From contig NZ_BSTS01000008.1 in the NCBI RefSeq assembly GCF_030269665.1, forward strand, positions 233,221 to 297,220: DNA of 64,000 nucleotides. The letters run 5' to 3'. The notes below the pieces were generated by a model. It was not told where the DNA came from and searched no databases. It saw only the letters and a list, made by a program, of their open reading frames with translations. Shown piece after piece: positions 57,852 through 64,000 of this stretch. Each line of letters opens with the position of its first letter. The stretch's first letter is position 1. Both the position numbers and the translations under genes were made by a program. Source of the DNA: Actinomycetospora sp. NBRC 106375. Its GTDB lineage: Bacteria > Actinomycetota > Actinomycetes > Mycobacteriales > Pseudonocardiaceae.

Positions 57852-58502
57852 TCAGACGCCGGCCGAGCTGAACAGCGGCTGGCCGTAGGTCTCGCTGGAG
57901 ACGATGTCCTCCACCGCGGAGCGCGTGAGCTTGCGCGGGAAGCCCTTCGCCGGGTAGCCGATCGCGAGGTGCGCGGCGGTGAGCACCCCGTCCGGGATGC
58001 TCAGCAGCTCGCGGACCTCCTCCTCGTGGTGGCACAGCAGCGTCGTGACCGCCGACCCGACGCCCTGGTCGCGCAGCGCGAGGCAGAAGTTCTGCACCGT
58101 CGGGTAGATCGACGCCCCGCCGACCACCGAGGCCCGGTCCAGCTCGAGGTCGGTCGGGTGCAGCCCGTCGATCTCGGCGCACACGACGACGATCGCGGGC
58201 GCCTCGGCCAGGTGCTCGGCGAAGTGGTCGGCGTCCTGCACGGTCTTCGGCAGGGCGCCGACGTTCACCGAGCCGTCCCCGATCGCGCCGAGGTACGACT
58301 TCCACAGCGGCAGGTAGAGGTCGGCGAGAGCCTGCTTGCGAGCCGGGTCGCGCACGACGATCCAGCGCACCGGCTGCCGGTTGCCGCCCTGCGGGCCGAA
58401 GCGTGCGGCGTCGAAGGCCCGGTGCAGCACCTCGTCGGGCACCGGGTCGTCCGTGAAGTACCGGCAGGTCCCCACGGTGCGCATCGCGTCGGTCAGCTCC
58501 AT
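57852..58502 (-). CDS. Nitroreductase-family flavoprotein
   Basis: The protein is 216 residues from ATG 58502 (MELTDAMRTVGTCRYFTDDPVPDEVLHRAFDAARFGPQGGNRQPVRWIVVRD), with TAGGAG upstream. The N-terminal segment with 'RYFTDDPV' and 'PQGGNRQPVR' is the FMN-binding nitroreductase signature. 'VGGASIYPTVQNFCLALRDQGVGSAVTTLL' is typical too, as is 'LAIGYPAKGFPRKLTR' at the end. It reduces nitro compounds, quinones or enones using NAD(P)H. It is the first gene of the operon with the acyl-CoA ligase and divergent from the monooxygenase. Confidence 0.88.
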   Translation of the reverse strand: MELTDAMRTVGTCRYFTDDPVPDEVLHRAFDAARFGPQGGNRQPVRWIVVRDPARKQALADLYLPLWKSYLGAIGDGSVNVGALPKTVQDADHFAEHLAEAPAIVVVCAEIDGLHPTDLELDRASVVGGASIYPTVQNFCLALRDQGVGSAVTTLLCHHEEEVRELLSIPDGVLTAAHLAIGYPAKGFPRKLTRSAVEDIVSSETYGQPLFSSAGV

Positions 58503-58514
58503 CGCCAACTCCTA

Positions 58515-58565
58515 CCTATCCGTGGTTAGGTTCGTTGCGACCGGATCGTGCTGTGGCCCACGGCA
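58515..58565. promoter_or_regulatory. Two inverted repeats in the divergent promoter region (likely TetR operators)
   Basis: CCTATCC-GT-GGTTAGG (58515-58530, one mismatch) and TGCTGTGGCCCACGGCA (58549-58565, one mismatch) lie between the nitroreductase and monooxygenase genes. A TetR regulator is encoded just after the monooxygenase, so it may bind one of these. Inferred. Confidence 0.45.
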
Positions 58566-58600
58566 CAAGTCAAGCTGTTCCCACCGCTGACAGGGGGCTC

Positions 58601-60493
58601 ATGTCCGCAGCAGTGACCGACACCGGCGGGGCGGACCTGGCCGCGGCGCTCGAGCACGCCAACCTGCCCTCGCTGGTCCCGGTCCTGGTCCAGCTCACCG
58701 GCGACCGGCGCTGGCTCGCGGACCCCTACCGGCCCACCCGCAGCCGCGGCATGGACAACAACGACGCCGGCGGCTTCTCCGACGACGTCGCCGCCGAGAT
58801 CCGGGCCGCCGTGCTCGACGCCGTCGTCGCCCACGAGGCCGGCGCCCCGGTCGCGATCCCGGCCCCGACCCGCGAGCTGCTGCTCGAGCTGTTGAGCCTC
58901 GCCACCGGCGAGCCGGCCCCGCCGGAGTACGCCGACATGCTCGCCGAGGACCTCGGCTTCGCCCCCGAGCCCGCGCCCACCGCGACCGCGGGCACCGACA
59001 TCGACGCCGTGATCGTCGGCGCCGGGGTGTCCGGGATGCTCGCCGCGATCAAGCTGCGCGAGGCCGGCATCGACCACGTCGTGCTGGAGAAGAACGACGA
59101 GGTCGGCGGCGGCTGGTGGGAGAACACCTACCCCGGCGCCGGCGTCGACACCCCCAGCCACCTCTACTCCTACTCGTTCGCGCCGCGGGACTGGAGCACC
59201 CACTTCGGCAAGCGCGACGAGGTCGAGCAGTACCTGCGCGACGTCGCCGACGACCACGACCTGAGGCGCGTGATCCGCTTCGGCACCGAGGTCACGGGCG
59301 CGGCCTACGACGAGGACACCGCCACCTGGACCGTGCGCACGGCCGACGGCAACGACGTCACCGCGCGCGTGCTGATCAGCGCGACCGGCGCCCTCAACCG
59401 CCCGAAGACGCCGGCGATCCCGGGCCTCGACACCTTCACCGGACGCCTCTTCCACACCGCCGAGTGGCCCGAGGACCTGGACTTGAGAGGCCGCCGCGTC
59501 GCCGTCGTCGGCGCCGGGGCCAGCGCCATGCAGGTGGTCCCCGCGATCGCCGGCACCCCGGCGCGCCTCACCGTCTTCCAGCGCTCACCGCAGTGGATCG
59601 CGCCCAACGACGTCTACTTCGAGGCCTTCCCCGACGCCGTGCACCACCTGATGAACCGGGTGCCGTTCTACCGCCAGTGGTACCGCGCCCGGCTCGCGTG
59701 GAACTTCAACGACCGCGTGCACCCGAGCCTGCAGGTCGACCCGGAGTGGGAGCACGGGAACCGCTCGGTCAACGCGGTCAACGACGCGCACCGCCGGGTG
59801 TTCACCCGCTACCTGGAGGCCGAGCTCGAGGGCCGGCCCGACCTGGTCGCGAAGTCGCTGCCCGACTACCCGCCGTTCGGGAAGCGGATGCTGCTCGACA
59901 ACGGGTGGTTCCGCGCCCTGCGCCGCGACGACGTCGAGCTGGTCGCCGAGGGCGTCGCCGAGGTGACCCCGACCGGGCTGCGCGGCGACAGCGGCACCAA
60001 GGTCGACGCCGACGTGATCATCATGGCGACGGGCTTCCACACCCACCGCTACCTGTGGCCGATCGAGGTGCGCGGCCGCAACGGGGTCCGGCTCGCCGAC
60101 GTGTGGGGCGCCGAGGACGCCCACGCCCACCTCGGCATCACCGTCCCCGGCTTCCCCAACCTGTTCATCACCTGCGGTCCCGGCACCGTGCTCGGGCACG
60201 GCGGCAGCTACATCACCATCGCCGAGTGCCAGGTCCGCTACATCGTCGACCTGCTCACGACGATGGCGCGGCGCGACCTGAAGGCGGTCGAGGTGCGCGA
60301 CGACGTCGAGCAGGACTACACCCGCCGCCACGACGAGGCCCATGCCCGGATGCTGTGGACCCACCCGGGCATGACCAACTGGTACCGCAACGCCGAGGGC
60401 CGCGTCGTCTCCACCCTGCCGTGGCGGATCGTCGACTACTGGCGCATGACCCACGACGCCGACCTCGACGAGTACGCCGTCGAGAAACGATGA
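58601..60493 (+). CDS. Type I Baeyer-Villiger monooxygenase (HAPMO-like)
   Basis: The protein is 630 residues from ATG 58601, with GGGGG upstream. 'DAVIVGAGVSGMLAAIKL' (FAD) begins near residue 130. 'FTGRLFHTAEWP' is the full Baeyer-Villiger fingerprint FxGxxxHTxxWP, and 'VAVVGAGASAMQVVP' binds NADPH. The N-terminal extension of about 120 residues and the total length resemble 4-hydroxyacetophenone monooxygenase (640 aa). It inserts one oxygen into a ketone to form an ester. It overlaps the TetR gene by ATGA. The divergent acyl-CoA ligase and the nearby hydratases fit degradation of a ketone or steroid-like compound. Confidence 0.92.
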   Translation: MSAAVTDTGGADLAAALEHANLPSLVPVLVQLTGDRRWLADPYRPTRSRGMDNNDAGGFSDDVAAEIRAAVLDAVVAHEAGAPVAIPAPTRELLLELLSLATGEPAPPEYADMLAEDLGFAPEPAPTATAGTDIDAVIVGAGVSGMLAAIKLREAGIDHVVLEKNDEVGGGWWENTYPGAGVDTPSHLYSYSFAPRDWSTHFGKRDEVEQYLRDVADDHDLRRVIRFGTEVTGAAYDEDTATWTVRTADGNDVTARVLISATGALNRPKTPAIPGLDTFTGRLFHTAEWPEDLDLRGRRVAVVGAGASAMQVVPAIAGTPARLTVFQRSPQWIAPNDVYFEAFPDAVHHLMNRVPFYRQWYRARLAWNFNDRVHPSLQVDPEWEHGNRSVNAVNDAHRRVFTRYLEAELEGRPDLVAKSLPDYPPFGKRMLLDNGWFRALRRDDVELVAEGVAEVTPTGLRGDSGTKVDADVIIMATGFHTHRYLWPIEVRGRNGVRLADVWGAEDAHAHLGITVPGFPNLFITCGPGTVLGHGGSYITIAECQVRYIVDLLTTMARRDLKAVEVRDDVEQDYTRRHDEAHARMLWTHPGMTNWYRNAEGRVVSTLPWRIVDYWRMTHDADLDEYAVEKR

Positions 60494-61077
60494 CCACCGC
60501 CCGCAAGCCGACCAGCGAGCGCCGCACCGAGATCGTGTCGGCGGCTGCCGGCATCGTCGCCGACCAGGGGTACGCCGCGGTCGGGATGCGCGACATCGCC
60601 GACGCGATCGGCATCCGCGGCGCCAGCCTCTACCACCACTTCTCCTCCAAGGAGGAGATCCTCTACGCGATCTGCCTGACCGTCACCCAGGAGCCCTGCG
60701 AGCAGAACCTCCCGCTGCTCGACGCCCCCGGCACCCCGGGCGAGCGCCTCACGGCGCTCATCCGGGCCCACATCCGCCACCTGCTCCACCGCCGTGTCGA
60801 GTACATGGTGGGGCTCCACGAACGCCCCGCCCTCAGCCCCGAGCACCGCGCCGAGATCGACGACTACGTGCACCACTACAACCGTCGCGTCCGCGACGTC
60901 CTCGCCGAGGGGATGCGCAGCGGCGAGTTCCGGGCGCTCGACCCTGGCATCACCGCCCTCGGCATCCTCGACATGCTCAACGGCGTCAGTGGGTGGATCC
61001 GAGGGACGACCTGCGACGACACCGACGACGTCGTGGCCACCTACACGGCTTTGCTATTCACAGGTCTGCGACCATGA
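60490..61077 (+). CDS. TetR-family regulator of the monooxygenase operon
   Basis: A 195-residue protein. The HTH is at residues about 12-57: 'RRTEIVSAAAGIVADQGYAAVGMRDIADAIGIRGASLYHHFSSKEEILYAI', a near-consensus TetR domain. The C-terminal ligand-binding region is of the TetR_C type seen in steroid and ketone regulators (for example KstR2-like), but that is only a resemblance. Its ATG overlaps the monooxygenase stop by four bases. It probably represses the operon and the divergent nitroreductase-ligase genes through the inverted repeats at 58515-58565. Confidence 0.88.
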   Translation: MTTARKPTSERRTEIVSAAAGIVADQGYAAVGMRDIADAIGIRGASLYHHFSSKEEILYAICLTVTQEPCEQNLPLLDAPGTPGERLTALIRAHIRHLLHRRVEYMVGLHERPALSPEHRAEIDDYVHHYNRRVRDVLAEGMRSGEFRALDPGITALGILDMLNGVSGWIRGTTCDDTDDVVATYTALLFTGLRP

Positions 61078-61183
61078 AGTGGAGAACCCTGCTGCGCGGG
61101 CAGCGAGGTGCCCGGCGCCGTGTGAGGGTGATCGACGCTGTTGCTCGCAGCACGTTTCGGGCGGATGGAGGGCCGCCACCTAC

Positions 61184-62880
61184 CCTGCCAGAGCTGACCC
61201 AGCGTCGCTGGCGCCTCGGTCCAGGCGCGGGCGGAGTCCTCGTAGACCACCCGCCAGCCGCTGCGGCAGATCGCCCCGGTGAGGTCGGTGTCCTCGGCCA
61301 AGGTGTCGTCGCTGACCCCGTCGACTAGGAGCAGCGTCCGCCGCCGGAACGCGCCGATCGCACCCGGCGCGGTCGGCATGCAGCGCAGCACGTCGTAGAC
61401 GCGGCGGTCGACGTTGAACCCCATGAGGTACTCGATGTGCTGCCAGCGCCCGAGCAGACCCCGGCGGTGCGCGACCTTGGCATCGCCCGCCACAGCGCCG
61501 ACGCTCGGGTACGCGAAGGGCTGCACCAGCAGCCTCACCGTCGACGGCTCGAACACGGTGTCCCGTCGATCATGACGATCAGGTCGTGGCGGGCGTGCCC
61601 GATGCCGGTGTTCAGCGCCGCGGGCTTGCCGCCGGTGAGCTGCCGCACCACCCGCACGCGCGGGAGCCGCAGCGCCTCGACGACGTCGGCGGGTGCCGTC
61701 GGTGCTGCCGTCGTCGACGACGATCACCTCGATGGGATGCTCGCGGGCCACCAGCGAGCGCACGGTGGCCGCGATGTTCTCCTTGTCGTCATACGCTGGG
61801 ATGATCACCAAGACCGGCTCGGTCACCGGCGGGCCCCACGAGAAGCCGGGCCGATGCCGCGGCCGGTGGCGCCGGACGGCGAGCAGGCCACCAGGCGCAG
61901 CACGACGAGCACGCCGACCACCAGGAGCCAGGTCAGGACGTCGACGACGACCGCGCCACGGCGACCAGGCCGATCGCGACGCTGCCGGCGAGGTGGACCG
62001 CCGCCGCCACCGGGCGGTTGTCGGCGTGCAGACCGACCGCGACCTCCGGGGGTCGTGAACCGGTAGCCCTGGGCCCGCAGCTGTGGGATCAGGCGGTCGA
62101 GCGCGGCGACGGTCTGGGACCGGTCGCACCCCCCATCGTGCTGCAGGACCACGCCGCCCGACCCGTTCGCCGGCTGGGCGTTGCGGACGATCGCGTCGAT
62201 GCCTGGGCGCTCCCAGTCGCGGCTGTCGATGTCGGAGAGAACGGTGACGTACCCGTCGCGGCCGGCCCGTGGTGAACGAGCGCAGCGCGTCGCCGGTGAC
62301 CGCGTCCGCGGTCGAGGAGTACGGCGGGCGCAGCAGGTAGCTCGACTCCCCCACCGCGCCCTCGATCACCAGCTGGGCCTCGGTGAGCTCACGGTCGATG
62401 CGGAAGTCCGAGGCCTGCGACAGGTCGGGGTGCGTGGACGTGCAGCCCGACATCCGACCCAACCGCGCGGATGTCGCGCAGCAGCCCGGGGTGACGCGCG
62501 GCGTTCGAGCCGACGACGAAGAACGTCGCCGGCACCTGGTGGCGACGCAGCACCTCGAGGACCTGCTGAGTCCACGTCGGGTCCGGGCCGTCGTCGAAGG
62601 TCAGCGCGACGGTCCTGGCTGGCATCCGCGCGCTGGCCGGGGTGGCCCCACGGGCGTCGATGACCGGCCCACCGTCGGTGATCGCCGGCGGGACGCCGTC
62701 GGTCGGGTCCGGCTCGGTGGTCTCGGTGAAGGCGTCGACGCCGACCTGCGAGCGCGCGAGCCCGTCGACGACGAGCAGGCAGCTGAACAGCAGCAGGCCG
62801 ACGACCACGAACACCACGCCGGATCGGGGCAGGCCGCGGCGACGCCTCCTCGCGGGCGCGGCCGCGCGGTGGGCGGCCAT
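61184..62880 (-). pseudogene. Broken copy of the deacetylase-GT2 fusion gene
   Basis: The sequence matches the intact gene at 39649-41880 from its start (ATG 62880 aligned with GTG 41880, each two bases after the upstream stop). Reading-frame shifts lie near 62437, near 62268, within 61850-62060, +1 near 61693 and -1 near 61563. Homology ends at about 61184, directly after 'ATLGQLW' and before the QxxRW motif and the final TM helices. Fragments such as 'VALTFDDGPDP' and 'VVDDGSTDGT' remain readable in different frames. No functional product is expected. The 3' boundary has no recognisable element. It is a decayed duplicate. Confidence 0.88.
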
Positions 62881-62882
62881 GG

Positions 62883-63511
62883 TCACACCTGGCCGGACGT
62901 CGACGAGTGCCCCCTGGAGAGCACGTCGGCGGTGGCGGCGTCAGTCGTCCCGCTCGACCCGTGGCTAGACGCGCCGTGCGCGGAAGTGTGGCTGTGCGTG
63001 GTGGGCGACCGGTGCTGGTCGTGATGCGCGGTGGCCTGCGGGGTCTCGCGGGGTCTCGCGGGTGACGACGGTCGTGTGCGTGGTCGTCACGACGCGCTGC
63101 GGCGCCCGGACAACGCGCAGCTCCACACTCCGGGCCGGCTCCACACGAGGTGCGACAACGTGGCGCGGACGCTCGGCGCAGGCGTCATGGGTGGTCGCCC
63201 GCTCGCTGCGCAGCGTGATGGGTCGCGACGCTCACGGCCTCCGCGGCGGCCGCCTGAACCTCCGCCTCGTCGGGCGCGTCGTCGTCGCCCTCGTCGTCGG
63301 GTGCGGACGGGGTAGGCCCGAGTGTCGCGCGGACCGGCTGCAACGCCACCGTCGTCGTGCCCAGCGTGAGACCGAAGGCAGCGAGATAGGCCGTGGCGGC
63401 CGACGCCCCGAGATAGCCCAGCACCAGGACCCCGCGCCGCCGACACCCGCTGGCGTTCACGAACATCGGCGTCCGATCGCCTGGTTCCAGTCCCGACTCC
63501 GTCGTGCTCAT
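62883..63511 (-). pseudogene. Broken copy of the His-rich membrane protein gene
   Basis: The start at ATG 63511 gives 'PMFVNASGCRRRGVLVLGYLGASAATAYLAAFGLTL', matching the intact protein's 'PVFVDASGRRRRGLSVLGYLGASASVAYLAAFGLTV', followed by an acidic patch (DDEGDDD). That frame stops at 63185. The His/Ser/Gly-rich tail (HHDQHRSPTTHSHTSAHG...) continues in another frame and ends with TGA at 62883-62885, two bases before the next gene's start, as in the intact cassette. So at least one frameshift has split it. The 109-residue N-terminal part could still be made. Confidence 0.78.
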
Positions 63512-63873
63512 GGCCCAACCCCCCGGTCTCGCCGATCTGCCACTCACCGAGGTCCCAGCAAGACCTCGTCAACCACAGATCGTCATCACCACAGAGATTG
63601 GTATGACAAATGTACTACCCAAGGGGCGAATCGACTGCAACTGTGGCAGGCGGATAACCAGAGCACTCGACGCCCCGTAACAGCTCCATCTAAGCGAGCG
63701 ACACGCTACGTGACCGCCCCCAATCGGCGGCATGTCGCGGCTTCCGCCCTCACCCCACCCCGAGTGAGCGTCTACCCGACCGGCAGGGACAGCCACCGCG
63801 GGTTCTGGGCCAGCGAGTGGAAGGAGGTCACAGACGGTGCGCGCCACCTCGTAGGAGAACACCCGGTTTTAGG
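63512..63873. other. Non-coding stretch next to the insertion element end
   Basis: No gene is supported in this 362-bp stretch. A minus-strand open frame of about 97 codons at 63569-63862 has no domain signature. Base composition is less GC-rich than the coding DNA around 63575-63640 (ATTGGTATGACAAATGTACT), which may hold the promoter of the decayed cassette. Confidence 0.4.
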
Positions 63874-64000
63874 GGCTCTTCCGGAAATGGAGTGCAGCTG
63901 AGGGTGTGACCGGGCCGGGAGCTGGGGTCGTGTCGCTGCGGTGAGGTGGGCCCCGGGAAGTTGATGATGACGGTTCCTACGCCAGTCAGCTTCAAAATCC
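63874..64000. mobile_element. Probable left end of an ISL3-type insertion sequence (runs off the window)
   Basis: GGCTCTTCCGGAAATGG at 63874 resembles the terminal inverted repeat of ISL3-family elements, which begin GGCTCTTC or similar. The bases before it (GGTTTTAG) could be the 8-bp target. Downstream there is a possible start region for a transposase (GTGGGCCCCGGGAAGTTGATG...) but the window ends. The element is called on its end sequence alone. Confidence 0.45.

Noticed and set aside
56299..58305. 668-codon frame for the acyl-CoA ligase
   Set aside because: The extra N-terminal part overlaps the nitroreductase gene in another frame and has no similarity to ligases. GTG 57849, just after the nitroreductase stop, is the natural start.
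63578..63600. Another copy of the EPS-region operator (ATCGTCATCACCACAG)
   Set aside because: Only the left half matches. The right half and the flanks do not, and the context is a decayed cassette.
63569..63862. Possible 97-residue minus-strand gene
   Set aside because: There is no ribosome site, no domain and an unlikely composition. It lies between a pseudogene and an insertion element end.
1..64000. tRNA, rRNA, riboswitch or replication origin
   Set aside because: No stretch read as a cloverleaf, conserved rRNA segment, known riboswitch core or clustered DnaA boxes. Absence was judged by eye only.

Overview
The window is very GC-rich, uses GTG starts freely and packs genes with 4-base ATGA/GTGA overlaps. 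It carries Tat lipoproteins, type VII (ESX)-like small proteins and several probable leaderless promoters. All of this fits a chromosomal segment of a high-GC actinobacterium, plausibly a Pseudonocardiales member such as Pseudonocardia or Actinomycetospora. The genus is an inference, because no rRNA or other marker gene is present.

Layout. Positions 1-16,073 are mixed housekeeping and regulatory genes: a LysR-type effector domain without an HTH, Tat and Sec lipoproteins, a bifunctional-nuclease-family protein, a three-subunit molybdenum aldehyde oxidoreductase (paoABC type), an SDR/MarR divergent pair with two matching operators, an HTH/HEAT-like protein, an RsmJ-like methyltransferase, TetR/SnoaL-like genes and a TSUP permease. 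Positions 16,407-42,605 are a large extracellular polysaccharide region. It opens with a histidine kinase/response regulator pair and contains a priming glycosyl-phosphate transferase, sugar-nucleotide enzymes (GDP-mannose 3,5-epimerase-like, UDP-xylose synthase-like, UDP-glucose dehydrogenase), glycosyltransferases, a Wzx flippase, a Wzy/ligase, a Wzz-BY-kinase fusion, a polysaccharide deacetylase, a GMC oxidoreductase, a beta-helix protein and a deacetylase-synthase fusion of NodB+NodC type. A 16-bp inverted repeat (TCGTCA-N4-TGACGA) occurs in two near-identical copies, with weaker variants, at the promoters of this region and looks like its operator.

Positions 42,717-44,480 hold an orphan three-gene type VII secretion-like set. 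A GH46 chitosanase follows, then a HepT-MntA toxin-antitoxin pair, a large helicase-C/WYL protein, small membrane proteins, a methyltransferase, an SGNH lipase and a MetE-like protein. Positions 52,522-60,493 are a catabolic region: two AMP-forming acyl-CoA ligases, enoyl-CoA hydratase, MaoC hydratase, nitroreductase and a Baeyer-Villiger monooxygenase with its TetR regulator, with a VapBC module in between.

Positions 61,184-63,511 are a decayed second copy of the two-gene cassette found intact at 39,649-42,605. It is followed by what looks like the left end of an ISL3-type insertion sequence running off the window.

The best candidates for something undescribed are the EPS-cluster protein at 22,275-23,396, which contains an ungapped 92-residue duplication with conserved cysteines and tryptophans, and the shared operator of the polysaccharide region. 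No tRNA, rRNA or CRISPR array was seen.
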